Under the pieces are notes generated by a model, which had not been told where the DNA came from, made no database searches, and saw nothing but the letters and a program-made list of their open reading frames with translations. Both the position numbers and the translations under genes were made by a program. A DNA stretch of 64,000 nt from NCBI RefSeq assembly GCF_900107235.1, contig NZ_FNPF01000003.1, forward strand, positions 1 through 64,000. Direction: 5' to 3'. Source of the DNA: Citreimonas salinaria (GTDB lineage Bacteria; Pseudomonadota; Alphaproteobacteria; Rhodobacterales; Rhodobacteraceae). Shown in pieces: positions 18,885 through 27,612 of the stretch. How positions within the stretch are numbered: the first letter of the stretch is position 1; each line of letters opens with the position of its first letter.

Positions 18885-19243
18885 GCGCTGTCTCGCCCGG
18901 TCAGCCCGCGCACCGCGAGAAAGGTGCCGACCGCAGCCAGCATCGACAGCAGGGTCGAGACCAGCAACACCGCCGACAGCGCGGCCCAGTCCTGGGCGAT
19001 GACGTCCAGATTGCCGATCACGCCGACCCCCGCGGGCACGAAGAGCAGCGAGAGGTTGGCCAGGATCACGCTCGTCGTCGGGCGCAGAGCCGCGACGAGT
19101 TGTGGCCGCACCGCGAAGAGCGCCAGCAGCAGCGCGAGCCCGGCCACCGGTCCGGGAACCGGCAGACCGGCGCCGCGGGTGACGATCTCACCGACCAACT
19201 GGCAGCCCAGCAGCAGGGCCAGGGAAAACAGCATGTCGCGCAC
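18881..19243 (-). CDS. lrgA: LrgA/CidA-family membrane protein
   Basis: A 120-residue protein with four likely helices. The pattern GLPVPGPVAGLALLLAL followed by LLFVPAGVGVIGN is typical of LrgA/CidA (PF03788). The start is probably GTG at 19243; an ATG lies three codons inside. It is co-transcribed with lrgB (ATGA overlap). No adjacent LytTR-type regulator, usual in Firmicutes, is present. Confidence 0.88.
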   Translation of the reverse strand: MRDMLFSLALLLGCQLVGEIVTRGAGLPVPGPVAGLALLLALFAVRPQLVAALRPTTSVILANLSLLFVPAGVGVIGNLDVIAQDWAALSAVLLVSTLLSMLAAVGTFLAVRGLTGRDSA

Positions 19244-19829
19244 TCCATCGGTGTCGGGTCAGCCCTGATCGCTCTAGCGGAGCGACGTCGACGCTGGCAA
19301 GGGAAAGCCCTGACGCCGTCGCAAGCCGCGTCCCGCCGGAGCCGTGGCGTGATCGGTCGTGACTTCCGGCGGAAGCCCGGAGTCGGCCCTGCCTTGGCGG
19401 CACCCGTCCAGCATGGTCGCCTGAGTATGGATGAAGTCGGCATGGGTGAACGCAATGCGCCCGTGCCCGAACACCGCCGGCCGCCATTGCTTGCTGCCGG
19501 GTGCGCAGCAGATCGAAGCGGTCGGCCTTCGCTCGGCGGTCAGGCGCAGACTGGTTTCCCAGCTCTCATGCTTTCTTTCGGCGGCCGGGATCGCAAGCGT
19601 TCAGCCCTGCGCATCGTGAAAGTCCCCGCATCGGGAAGGTGTTGAGGCACAACGGACCGGCTCGAGGCGACCCTCGGCATTATCAACGTGCGAAGGGTTC
19701 GGAAACGGGTGCTCCGGCAAAAATCCAAGGCGCTGGAGAAGAGCCTGCAGCGGCGCCTCGCCCGACGTCACGCGCCGGGTCCGGGAGAGGCCGTCGCCTT
19801 GCCCCCACCCGACCCGGCGGATCGGGTAT
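19244..19829. other. 586-base intergenic region without a recognisable gene
   Basis: This stretch separates lrgA (transcribed leftwards from its right end) from the 3' end of the iron alcohol dehydrogenase gene. Short open frames occur on both strands but none has a ribosome site together with a recognisable protein pattern. It must hold the lrgAB promoter near its left end. No repeat or strong hairpin was noticed; it may be degraded coding DNA. Confidence 0.5.
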
Positions 19830-20975
19830 TCAGAGAAGCCGTTCAATCAGCGTGCGGGTGTTCTCCTCGGTCATCTTGACGGGATTCCCGCCGGTGCTCG
19901 GGTCGCGCAGCGCGGCCTTTGCCAGCGCGTCTACGTCCGGGTTCTTCACCCCCAGGTCGGTCAAAGTCTTCGGAATGTCCAGGCGCGCGTTCAGGTCGTC
20001 GACATAGGCGCGGAACCCGTCGAAGCCGCCTTCGATCCCCAGGTAGGCCGCCGCGCGGTCGAAGCGGTCCGCGATCTTGTCGGCGTTGAACTTCAGCACC
20101 TCGGGCATGCAGACGGCGTTGGTGGTGCCGTGATGCGTATGATGCACCGCGCCGACCGGGTGGCTGATGGCGTGGATCGCGCCAAGACCCTTCTGGAAGG
20201 CCGTCGCCCCCATCGCCGCCGCCGACATCATGTTGGCGCGTGCCTCGATGTCGGTGCCGTCCTCGTAGGCGCGCGGCAGGTTGTCGACCACCAGCCGCAT
20301 GCCTTCCAGCGCGATGCCCTGGCTCATCGGGTGGTAGTGAGGCGAGGAATACGCCTCGACGCAATGGGCGAAGGCATCCAGCCCCGTGCCGGCGGTGATC
20401 GCCTTGGGCATGCCCACGGTCAGTTCCGGGTCGCAGATCACGACCGCGGGCAGCATCTTCGGGTGGAAGATGATCTTCTTTTCGTTGGTGTCGGCGTTGG
20501 TCACGACGCTGGCGCGCCCGACTTCGGAACCGGTGCCGGCGGTCGTGGGCACGGCGACGATGGGATGGATGCCGGCCGGGTCGGCGCGGGTCCACCAGTC
20601 GCCGATGTCCTCGAAATCCCAAAGCGGACGGGTCTGCCCGGCCATGAAGGCCAGCGTCTTGCCCAGATCCAGCCCCGAGCCGCCGCCGAAGGCCACGACG
20701 CCGTCGAACCCGCCGTCGCGGTAGGCGCGCAGGCCTTCCTCGACGTTCTCGCCGCTCGGGTTCGGGTCCACGTCGGCAAACATCGCGCGGCCCAGCCCGC
20801 CCGCGTCGAGCAGGTCGAGCGTGCGGGACGTGATCTCCATCCCCGCCAGGCCGCGGTCGGTGACCAGCAGGGGCTTCTTGATCCCTGCGGCGCGGCAGGC
20901 ATCGGCGATCTCGGATATGCGGCCGGCGCCGAAGCGGATAGGGTTCGGGTAGGTCCAGTTCGCGTGCATGCTCAT
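19830..20975 (-). CDS. iron-containing alcohol dehydrogenase
   Basis: A 381-residue group III (Fe-dependent) alcohol dehydrogenase. N-terminal NAD fold with VAFGGGSGLDLGK and PTTAGTGSEVGRASVV; C-terminal metal domain with GLDAFAHCVEAYSS and HAISHPVGAVHHTHHG, whose histidines and aspartate bind Fe2+. It would oxidise a primary alcohol to an aldehyde with NAD+. It is last in the operon and overlaps the aldehyde dehydrogenase by 4 bases, so the two very likely act in sequence. In the proposed pathway the substrate is the alcohol end of a gamma-glutamyl amino alcohol; that is inference. The start could also be the second Met (MHANWTYP). Confidence 0.92.
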   Translation of the reverse strand: MSMHANWTYPNPIRFGAGRISEIADACRAAGIKKPLLVTDRGLAGMEITSRTLDLLDAGGLGRAMFADVDPNPSGENVEEGLRAYRDGGFDGVVAFGGGSGLDLGKTLAFMAGQTRPLWDFEDIGDWWTRADPAGIHPIVAVPTTAGTGSEVGRASVVTNADTNEKKIIFHPKMLPAVVICDPELTVGMPKAITAGTGLDAFAHCVEAYSSPHYHPMSQGIALEGMRLVVDNLPRAYEDGTDIEARANMMSAAAMGATAFQKGLGAIHAISHPVGAVHHTHHGTTNAVCMPEVLKFNADKIADRFDRAAAYLGIEGGFDGFRAYVDDLNARLDIPKTLTDLGVKNPDVDALAKAALRDPSTGGNPVKMTEENTRTLIERLL

Positions 20976-22345
20976 GCCTTCTTCAGATGATAGGATTTCG
21001 GCCGGGTCAGCGCCTGGTAGGCCAGCGTCGAGAGCCCCTGCCCGCGGCCGGTGTCCTTACACCCGGTCCAGCACAAGGCGGGGTCGAGGTAGTCGCAGCG
21101 GTTCATGAACACGGTGCCCGTCTCGATCCGCTGTCCGATCGCCTCGGCCGCATCGGCGTCGGTGGTCCAGAGCGACGCCGTCAGGCCGAAGCGGCTGTCG
21201 TTCATCAACTCGATCGCCTGCTCGTCGCCATCGACCGCCATGATGCCGACGACCGGCCCGAACGTCTCGTCCCGCATTACGCGCATCTTGTGGGTGACGC
21301 CCGTCAGGATCTGCGGCGTGAGGTAGGCGCCGCCGTCGTCGGCCTCCATTATCGGAATGTGCGCCGTCGCGCCGTCGGTCACGGCCTCGTCGACCTGGGC
21401 GCGGGCTTCGGCGGCGAAGCGGACATGCGCCATCGGGCCGATGGTCGTGTCCTCGTCCAGCGGGTTGCCGAGTCTGTAGGATTTGACCAGCGCCACGGCC
21501 TTCTCGACGAAAGCGTCGAACAGGTCGCGGTGCACGTAGATCCGTTCGATCCCGCAGCAGCACTGACCCGAGTTGAACATCGCGCCGTCGATCACGCCCG
21601 CGACTGCGGTATCGAGATCCGCGTCGGCGCGCACATAGGCCGGGTCCTTGCCGCCCAGCTCCGTTGAGATGGGCAGGAAGGTGCCGGCGGCGGCGCGCTC
21701 CATCGCCTGACCGCCACCCACCGACCCGGTGAAGTTCACGAAATCGACCTTCCGCGCCGCGATCAGCGCCGAGGTCGTGTCGTGGTCGAGAACGAGGTTC
21801 TGGAACACGTCCTCTGGCACGCCCGCCGCGTGCAGCGCCTCGGCGAGGCGCTCGCCCACCTGCAGCGTCTGGGCGGCGTGCTTCAGGATCACGCAATTGC
21901 CCGCGATCAGCGCGGGCGCGACGGTGTTGATCGCCGTCATGTAGGGGTAGTTCCAGGGCGCCACGACCAGCACGGTGCCCCACGGTTCGCGCCGGATCAG
22001 GCGGTGCGCGGTGGCGCTGTCCTCGATCACCTGCGGGGCGAGGCTGTCCTCGGCGATCTCGGCCATGTACGCCGCGCGTTCCTTGAAGCCGCCGAACTCG
22101 CCGCCGTAGCGCACCGGCCGGCCCATCTGGTGGGCCAGTTCCACCGCCATGCGGCCGGTGTCCTGCCCGACGATCTCGACCGCCTTCATCACCAGCGCAG
22201 CGCGCTCGGCCACGGGCCGCGCGGCCCAGGCGGCCTGCGCGCCGCGCGCCGCGCGGGCGGCGGCGAAGGCGTCGTCCCGCGACAGGACCGGCCGTTCCAG
22301 ATAGACCGATCCGTCGATCGGCGAGATCAGTTTGATGCTGCTCAT
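20972..22345 (-). CDS. NAD(P)-dependent aldehyde dehydrogenase
   Basis: A 457-residue ALDH-superfamily enzyme. The active-site cysteine is in FNSGQCCCGIERIYVH and the general-base glutamate in STELGGKDPAYV; NAD-binding PWNYPYMTAIN is also present. It oxidises an aldehyde to the carboxylate. Sandwiched between a glutamine-synthetase-like ligase and the iron alcohol dehydrogenase (1-base gap and 4-base overlap), it most likely takes the aldehyde made by the latter, comparable to PuuC of the putrescine pathway. The exact substrate is unknown. Confidence 0.92.
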   Translation of the reverse strand: MSSIKLISPIDGSVYLERPVLSRDDAFAAARAARGAQAAWAARPVAERAALVMKAVEIVGQDTGRMAVELAHQMGRPVRYGGEFGGFKERAAYMAEIAEDSLAPQVIEDSATAHRLIRREPWGTVLVVAPWNYPYMTAINTVAPALIAGNCVILKHAAQTLQVGERLAEALHAAGVPEDVFQNLVLDHDTTSALIAARKVDFVNFTGSVGGGQAMERAAAGTFLPISTELGGKDPAYVRADADLDTAVAGVIDGAMFNSGQCCCGIERIYVHRDLFDAFVEKAVALVKSYRLGNPLDEDTTIGPMAHVRFAAEARAQVDEAVTDGATAHIPIMEADDGGAYLTPQILTGVTHKMRVMRDETFGPVVGIMAVDGDEQAIELMNDSRFGLTASLWTTDADAAEAIGQRIETGTVFMNRCDYLDPALCWTGCKDTGRGQGLSTLAYQALTRPKSYHLKKA

Positions 22346-22346
22346 G

Positions 22347-23711
22347 TCATGCTCCCTCGAAGCCGCGGGCGATTTCCCAGTCGGTCACCGCGCGGTCAAA
22401 GCTTTCCTGTTCCACCTCGGCGGCGTGGGTGTAGTGATCCACCACCCAGTCGCCCATCTGCGCCCGCAGCATCGACGATCCGCGCAGGGCGTCCGTCGCC
22501 GCGCGCAGCGTATGGGGCACCGCCGGCACGTCTGTCATGCTGTAGACGTCGCCGTCGACCGGATCGGCCAGGCTCAGCCCTTCCTCGATCCCCGTCAGGC
22601 CGGCGGCAAGCTGTGCCGCGCAGGCAAGGTACGGGTTCAGGTCGGACCCGCCGATGCGACACTCGATGCGCACACCCTTCGTGCCCTCGCCCACCAGGCG
22701 GTAGCCTGCCGTGCGGTTGTCGACGGACCACGCCACCTTTGTCGGCGCGAAGGTGCCCGGCACGAAGCGCTTGTAGCTGTTGACGTAGGGCGCAAGGAAG
22801 AACGTGACGTCGGCGGAATACTTCAGCAACCCGGCCACGTAGGAGCCCATCAGGTCGGACATGCCGCGCGGCTTGTCCACGTCGAAGAAAACCGGCGTGC
22901 CGTCCTTCCACAGCGACTGGTGCACATGCGCGGCGCTGCCCACCCGGTCGGCGTGCCACTTCGGCAGGAAGCTGGCGGCGTGGCCCTGCTGGTGGGCGAT
23001 CTCCTTGATCGCATGCTTCGCGATGGTGTGGTTGTCGGCCGTCTCAAGCGCCTCGGCGTAGCGGATGTTCAGCTCGGCCTGCCCGGCCTCGGCCTCGCCC
23101 TTGGTGTTCTCGACAGGAACACCGGCGGCGACGAGGTGATTGCGGATCGGCCGCATCACATGCTCTTCCTTGCCGGTCTGGAAGATGTGGTAATCCTCGT
23201 TGTAGCCCGAGAACGGCACCAGGTCGCGGAACCCGCCCTTGCGGATCTCGTCGAACGTCCGGTCGAACAGGAAGAACTCGAGTTCCGTCGCCATCATCGC
23301 CGTCAGGCCCATCGCCTGCGCGCGGGCGATCTGCGCCTTGAGGATGGCGCGGGGCGAATGCGGCACGGGTTCATGCGTGTGGTGGTCGAGCACGTCGCAC
23401 AGCACCATCGCGGTGCCGGCCATCCAAGGCACCGGGCGCAGCGTCGACAGGTCGGGCTTCATCACGTAGTCGCCGTAGCCCTGCTCCCAGCTCGTCGCCT
23501 GATAGCCTTCGGGCGTGTTCATCACCAGGTCGGTGGCCAGCAGGTAGGAACAGCAATGCGTCTCCTCGTGCGCGCTTTCGAGGAAATTCGACACGTGGAA
23601 CCGCTTGCCCATCAGCCGGCCCTGCATGTCCACGAGGCACACCAGCACGGTGTCGATCTCGCCCGCATCGGCGGCCTTGCGCAGCGATTTCAGCGTGAGG
23701 GATTCAGGCAT
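22347..23711 (-). CDS. glutamine-synthetase-like gamma-glutamyl-amine ligase
   Basis: A 454-residue enzyme of the GS fold that differs from nitrogen-assimilating GlnA. ATP/Mg and glutamate residues are visible: TELEFFLF, TKGEAEAGQAELN, GSAAHVHQS, and NRTAGYR in place of GlnA's NRSASIR-like motif. There is no adenylylation loop motif. These traits match PuuA, GlnA4 and IpuC relatives, which join glutamate to putrescine, ethanolamine or isopropylamine at the cost of ATP. It is followed by aldehyde and alcohol dehydrogenases and preceded by TRAP transporter genes, so the amine is probably imported and oxidised as its gamma-glutamyl derivative. The amine cannot be named from sequence. Confidence 0.88.
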   Translation of the reverse strand: MPESLTLKSLRKAADAGEIDTVLVCLVDMQGRLMGKRFHVSNFLESAHEETHCCSYLLATDLVMNTPEGYQATSWEQGYGDYVMKPDLSTLRPVPWMAGTAMVLCDVLDHHTHEPVPHSPRAILKAQIARAQAMGLTAMMATELEFFLFDRTFDEIRKGGFRDLVPFSGYNEDYHIFQTGKEEHVMRPIRNHLVAAGVPVENTKGEAEAGQAELNIRYAEALETADNHTIAKHAIKEIAHQQGHAASFLPKWHADRVGSAAHVHQSLWKDGTPVFFDVDKPRGMSDLMGSYVAGLLKYSADVTFFLAPYVNSYKRFVPGTFAPTKVAWSVDNRTAGYRLVGEGTKGVRIECRIGGSDLNPYLACAAQLAAGLTGIEEGLSLADPVDGDVYSMTDVPAVPHTLRAATDALRGSSMLRAQMGDWVVDHYTHAAEVEQESFDRAVTDWEIARGFEGA

Positions 23712-23743
23712 GGTGGCCTCCTGTGGCGGGCGGTGTCAGAGGG

Positions 23744-23769
23744 CGGGCGCCGGCGGAGACCGGCGCCCG
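23744..23769 (-). promoter_or_regulatory. strong intercistronic hairpin between dctP and the GS-like gene
   Basis: A perfect 10-bp stem CGGGCGCCGG / CCGGCGCCCG with a 6-base loop, in the 81-base gap. No T-run follows, so it is more likely an mRNA stability or attenuation element than a full terminator. Confidence 0.55.
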
Positions 23770-23792
23770 TTCGTGTCGTCAGGCTGGGGATG

Positions 23793-24836
23793 TCAGGCGT
23801 CGTCGCCGTAGCGGTACGGGCGACCGGCCTTCTGCATGTCGGCGTTGTACTGCTTGAAGATCTCGACGACCTTCGCCTTGGTCTCGGATTCCGCCGCGAT
23901 CTCGTCCCAGAAGATGCGCGCGGCTTCCTCGACGGTGTCCCATTCGGCATCGGGAATCGTGGTCAGCTGCAGCTTGTCACCGTTCACCCGCAGGTCGGCC
24001 TCGCCGCCCCAGTACCAGTGCTGGCGGTAGTAGTGCGACTGGTCGGCGACGACCTTGAACAGCGTCTTGAGGTCCTCGGGCAGCTCGTCCCAGCGCTCCT
24101 GGTTGGCGAAGAAATGCCCGATCCAAGCGCCCGAGATGTTGTTGGTGAGGAAGTAGTTGGTCACGTCGGCCCAGCCCACAGTGTAGTCCTCGGTGATGCC
24201 CGACCAGGCGATGCCGTCAAGCTCGCCTGTCTGCACGGCGACCTCGATGTCCTCCCACGGCAGCGTCACCGGCACCACGCCGAACTGGCTCAGGAAGCGG
24301 CCGGCGGTCGGGAAGGTGAAGATCCGCTTGCCCTGCAAGTCTGCAAGACTGCGGATCGGGTCCTTGGTCGCGAAGTGGCACGGGTCCCAGGCGCCGGCGC
24401 TGATGTGCTGCACGCCGACCTTGGCGTATTCCTCCTTCCAGATCTCGTCGAGCCCGTAGCGGTGAAACAGCACCGGCACGTCCAGAGAGTAGCGGCTGCC
24501 GAACGGGAAATAGCCGCCGAACACGGTGACTTCGGTCGGCGAGGCCATGGAATCGTCGTCGGACTGCACCGCGTCGATGGTGCCGCGCTGCATGGCCTGA
24601 AACAGCTCGCCCGTGGGGACCAACTGGTCTGCGTAGAACAGCTCGATCTGCATCCGGTCGCCGGCGATCTGGTTGAACATCTCGATCGCGGGGTCGATCA
24701 CGTGCGCGGCCAGCGCGGGTCCGGCGTAGGTCTGCATCCGCCAGCGGATGGTCGATTGCGCGATGGCGGGGGCCGCCAGCGCGGCGGCGGGGGCGGCGGC
24801 GGCCGCTCCCTTCAGGAACGTGCGTCGGGTCGTCAT
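23793..24836 (-). CDS. dctP: TRAP transporter solute-binding protein (Tat-exported)
   Basis: A 347-residue periplasmic binding protein. The N-terminus TTRRTFLKGAAAAAP with cleavage near AIAQ is a twin-arginine signal, so it is probably folded in the cytoplasm before export, as in the TakP/FcbT-type subgroup. The body has the DctP pattern of long helices (SDDDSMASPTEVTVFGGY; HYYRQHWYWGGEADL). It captures the substrate for DctQM. The ligand is unknown; the operon suggests an amine, amino alcohol or related acid. Strong hairpins lie on both sides of the gene. The start is the ATG at 24836; the frame open further upstream lies in dctM DNA. Confidence 0.92.
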   Translation of the reverse strand: MTTRRTFLKGAAAAAPAAALAAPAIAQSTIRWRMQTYAGPALAAHVIDPAIEMFNQIAGDRMQIELFYADQLVPTGELFQAMQRGTIDAVQSDDDSMASPTEVTVFGGYFPFGSRYSLDVPVLFHRYGLDEIWKEEYAKVGVQHISAGAWDPCHFATKDPIRSLADLQGKRIFTFPTAGRFLSQFGVVPVTLPWEDIEVAVQTGELDGIAWSGITEDYTVGWADVTNYFLTNNISGAWIGHFFANQERWDELPEDLKTLFKVVADQSHYYRQHWYWGGEADLRVNGDKLQLTTIPDAEWDTVEEAARIFWDEIAAESETKAKVVEIFKQYNADMQKAGRPYRYGDDA

Positions 24837-24873
24837 GGGAAACCTCTCTCTGTTGCGGTTTTCGGTCGTGGCG

Positions 24874-24889
24874 CCCCGGTTTTCCGGGG
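24874..24889 (-). promoter_or_regulatory. hairpin between dctM and dctP
   Basis: Stem CCCCGG / CCGGGG around a TTTT loop in the 62-base gap upstream of dctP. It may protect the dctP message at its 5' side or attenuate upstream transcripts. Confidence 0.4.
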
Positions 24890-24898
24890 TCTGGTATC

Positions 24899-26224
24899 TC
24901 AGTAATCGTAGACGAGGCCGGGCAGCCAAAGCGCGATTTCGGGGAAGGCCATGACCAGCGCCAGCGCCACGATCATCACCCCGACGAACGGAACGATCGA
25001 GACGTAGATGTCGCGCAGCGTGATTTCCGGCGGAGCCATCGCGCGCATCAGGAACAGGTTGTAGCCGAAGGGCGGCGTCATGTAGGCGATCTGAGTCGTG
25101 ATGGTATAGAGCACACCATACCAGATCAGATCGAACCCCAGCGCATCCACGAGCGGCACGTAAAGCGGCGCCACGATCACCAGCATCGCCGTGTCGTCCA
25201 GGAACGTGCCCATGACGATGAAGCTCAGCTGCATCAGGATCAGGATCATCCAGGGGTTGAGGCCGAGGCGCTCGGTGAACAGGTGTTCGATCGCGCGCAC
25301 TGCGCCCAGCCCGTCGAACACAGCGCCGAAGGCCAGCGCGGCCAGGATGATCCACATGAACATGCAGGTGATGCCCAGCGTCTTGCGTACGGAATTCTCG
25401 AACACCACGCGGTTCATCCGGCCCTTCAGCACGGCGGCCAGAAAGGCGGCGATCGCCCCGATGGCCGAGCTTTCCACCAGCGAGGTGTAACCGTTCACGA
25501 AGGGCACCATCATCACCGCGAAGATCACGAGCGGCAGCAGCCCCGCGCGCAGCAGGCGCAGCTTCTCGACGCGCGGCATGGCGCGGTCCTCGGGCGCCAG
25601 CACGGGGCCGAGCGCCGGGTTCAGACGGCAGCGGATCACGATGTAGCCGATGAACAGGCCCGCCATCATCAGCCCTGGTACGGCTCCGGCCAGCCAAAGC
25701 TGCCCGACCGGCTGGCGCGCGATCATGGCGTAGAGCACCAGCACGACGGATGGCGGCACGAGGATTCCCAGCGACGAACCGGCCTGGATCACGCCGGTGA
25801 CCATACGCTTGTCGTAGTTTCGGCGCAGCAGTTCCGGCAGCGCGATGGTGGCGCCAATGGCCATGCCGGCGACGCTGAGGCCATTCATCGCCGAGATCAG
25901 CACCATCAATCCGATCGTGCCCACGGCCAACCCGCCCGAAAGGCCGCCCATCCAGACATGGAACATCCTGTAGAGATCGTCGGCGATGCGGCTTTCCGAC
26001 AGGATGTATCCCATGAAGATGAACATCGGCAGGGTCAGGAGCGGATACCACTTCATCAGCTTCATCGCCGCCGAGAAGCCAAGGTCGTAGCCGCCCCGGT
26101 CGCCCCACAGGAACAGCGCAGCCATCACCGCGACGAAGCCGATCGCGCCGAAGACGCGCTGCCCGGTCAGCAGCATCAGCATCATCGTGGAAAACATCAG
26201 CGCGGCGATAAGCTCGTAGGACAT
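24899..26224 (-). CDS. dctM: TRAP transporter large permease
   Basis: A 441-residue membrane protein with about 12 helices of the DctM family, using the sodium gradient to import substrate with DctQ and DctP. Family stretches include PMFIFMGYILSES, SAMNGLSVAGMAIGAT, GILVPPSVVLVLYA and the C-terminal TPPFGYNLFLM. The ATG at 26224 overlaps the dctQ stop by one base (TGATG). The longer open frame upstream is dctQ DNA out of frame. Confidence 0.93.
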   Translation of the reverse strand: MSYELIAALMFSTMMLMLLTGQRVFGAIGFVAVMAALFLWGDRGGYDLGFSAAMKLMKWYPLLTLPMFIFMGYILSESRIADDLYRMFHVWMGGLSGGLAVGTIGLMVLISAMNGLSVAGMAIGATIALPELLRRNYDKRMVTGVIQAGSSLGILVPPSVVLVLYAMIARQPVGQLWLAGAVPGLMMAGLFIGYIVIRCRLNPALGPVLAPEDRAMPRVEKLRLLRAGLLPLVIFAVMMVPFVNGYTSLVESSAIGAIAAFLAAVLKGRMNRVVFENSVRKTLGITCMFMWIILAALAFGAVFDGLGAVRAIEHLFTERLGLNPWMILILMQLSFIVMGTFLDDTAMLVIVAPLYVPLVDALGFDLIWYGVLYTITTQIAYMTPPFGYNLFLMRAMAPPEITLRDIYVSIVPFVGVMIVALALVMAFPEIALWLPGLVYDY

Positions 26225-26745
26225 CAGGTCTTTTCCCCCATGTCCTCGCCTTGCAGGCGCAGGATATCCTTGAACAATTCCGAAATGACCTGAAGCAGCA
26301 TCAGCGCGATCCCCGCGACCATGATGGACTTGATCGGCCACAGGTACGGGCGCCATGCGGTCGGGCTGCGCTCTCCGCCGTACTGGAAGGAATACATCAG
26401 GCTGTCCCACCCGCCCCAGAGCAGCACGCCCAGGTAGACGATCAGGAACAGCGCGGTGATCGCGTCCACCTGCGCCTTGCGCCGGTCAGACCAGTCGCCG
26501 TAGAGCAGATCCATCCGCACGTTCGAGCCCATCTGGATCGAATACGGCCCGCCCAGGATGAAGTAGGCGACCATGGCGAACTGCGCCATTTCCAGCGTCC
26601 AGATCGACGGCAGGAAGAACGCCTTCGAGATCGTGGACCACATCAGGATCGCCATCATCACGAAGATGCCGTACATCACCGCGCGCCCGATCCAGCGGTT
26701 GCAGCGGTCAATGACCGCGACGTAGGCGCGCATCGCGGCGATCAT
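26224..26745 (-). CDS. dctQ: TRAP transporter small permease
   Basis: A 173-residue protein with four predicted helices (about 12-35, 48-70, 95-115, 140-162) of the DctQ family, which bridges DctM and the binding protein. It contains the typical E-x-x-Q...GG-PY run (WTLEMAQFAMVAYFILGGPYSI) and N-V-R-M-D. The ATG at 26745 overlaps the upstream hydrolase stop by 4 bases. Confidence 0.9.
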   Translation of the reverse strand: MIAAMRAYVAVIDRCNRWIGRAVMYGIFVMMAILMWSTISKAFFLPSIWTLEMAQFAMVAYFILGGPYSIQMGSNVRMDLLYGDWSDRRKAQVDAITALFLIVYLGVLLWGGWDSLMYSFQYGGERSPTAWRPYLWPIKSIMVAGIALMLLQVISELFKDILRLQGEDMGEKT

Positions 26746-27482
26746 GGCTGCGTCTCCTCCAGCGCGGCAAGCGCCGCGGTCAGCGCTGCGGCGAGGTGAT
26801 CGGCCATGGCCGCGACGGCCGCGTCGTCGCGCAGCAGGTCGTTGCGTACCTCGATCATCACGCTCGGGCACCCTGCCCCGTGCCGCGCAAGGGTGTGGGT
26901 CACGCCGTCGGCGGCGGAGTAGGGTTCGTTCAGGCGGCTGTCCCAACGTCTACCCTGCCCCGCCCGCAGCATGGCGCGGGCCAGTCTCGCGTCCGCGTCG
27001 TGCAGATAGCCGATCTCGACGCTGCGCGGGACGCCGTTCCAGTCGGGCGTGAAGCTGTGCACCGTCACCAGCGCCGCGCCGGGCGTGGCGGCGAGCGCGT
27101 CGGCCACCGCGTCGTGGAACGGCTCGTAGACCAGCCGGGTGCGCGTGGCGCGAGCATCGGCGTCCAGGTTCTCGTTGCCGGGGACGGCGATGCGTTCCAC
27201 CTGCGCAGGCATCGCGCTTGGGGCATCGGGCGGTCGATTGCAGTCGTAGACAAGCCGCGACAGCGCCCCCAGCAACGCCGGCGTGCGCAGCCTGTCGGCC
27301 AGCGCGCGGGTCAGCGCCGCGCCGCCGATGTCCCAGACGGCGTGGCTGTCAAGGTCGGCGGCGGCAAGACCAAGATGGGACAGTTCGAGCGGAATGGCGC
27401 GCGCGGCGTGTTCGCAGACAAGAACGGCGCAGGGCGGCCGTGCGTCCCCCTCGATCCGTTCGAATGCTTTCCACGCTGGCAC
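26742..27482 (-). CDS. N-formylglutamate amidohydrolase family hydrolase
   Basis: A 246-residue member of the FGase/HutG family (PF05013). Recognisable parts are VLVCEHAARAIP, AVWDIGGAALTRALAD, LVYDCNRPPDAPSAMP, VHSFTPDWNGVPR and PSVMIEVRNDLL. Known relatives hydrolyse N-formylglutamate to formate and glutamate, but no hut genes are near. As first gene of an operon with a gamma-glutamyl ligase and two dehydrogenases, it might cleave the gamma-glutamyl amide at the end of the route, the job PuuD does in E. coli; this is inference. The start is GTG at 27482 with GGGAAG upstream. Confidence 0.82.
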   Translation of the reverse strand: MPAWKAFERIEGDARPPCAVLVCEHAARAIPLELSHLGLAAADLDSHAVWDIGGAALTRALADRLRTPALLGALSRLVYDCNRPPDAPSAMPAQVERIAVPGNENLDADARATRTRLVYEPFHDAVADALAATPGAALVTVHSFTPDWNGVPRSVEIGYLHDADARLARAMLRAGQGRRWDSRLNEPYSAADGVTHTLARHGAGCPSVMIEVRNDLLRDDAAVAAMADHLAAALTAALAALEETQP

Positions 27483-27511
27483 GCCCGGCTTCCCATCCCC
27501 TGTTTCGTACG

Positions 27512-27540
27512 ATTAGCGACAACGGAATTCGTCCTGTCAA
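27512..27540 (-). promoter_or_regulatory. sigma-70-type promoter of the amine operon
   Basis: On the minus strand, TTGACA (27540-27535) and GCTAAT (27517-27512) are separated by 17 bases, a perfect -35 and a 4/6 match to the -10. Transcription would start near 27505, about 22 bases before the hydrolase GTG. Confidence 0.5.
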
Positions 27541-27549
27541 GAAAATTAC

Positions 27550-27563
27550 GTAGCGTTGACTAC
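27550..27563. promoter_or_regulatory. candidate RpiR operator (GTAG-N6-CTAC)
   Basis: A short dyad, GTAG-6-CTAC, sits between the divergent operon promoter and the rpiR start. It is short and could be chance; proposed only because RpiR proteins bind dyads of this sort and usually control the neighbouring operon. Confidence 0.25.
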
Positions 27564-27612
27564 AGATCGAGCGTATCCTGTACGGGACGTTACACGCCAA
27601 GGGGTACCCCGC

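Noticed and set aside
18168-19243. lrgAB as a phage holin/antiholin system
   Set aside because: No lysin or other phage genes are near, and LrgAB homologues in Gram-negative bacteria are more often linked with transport of small acids.
19244-19829. Several 60-100 codon frames between lrgA and the iron alcohol dehydrogenase
   Set aside because: Frames overlap each other on both strands, lack ribosome sites and show no recognisable pattern.
22347-23711. Calling the GS-fold gene a nitrogen-assimilation glutamine synthetase (glnA)
   Set aside because: The NRTAGYR segment, lack of an adenylylation motif, and the company of dehydrogenases and a TRAP transporter instead of glnB/ntr genes argue for an amine ligase.
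22332-24905. 857-codon plus-strand frame across the GS-like gene and dctP
   Set aside because: Runs antisense through two recognised genes and their gap, with low-complexity composition.
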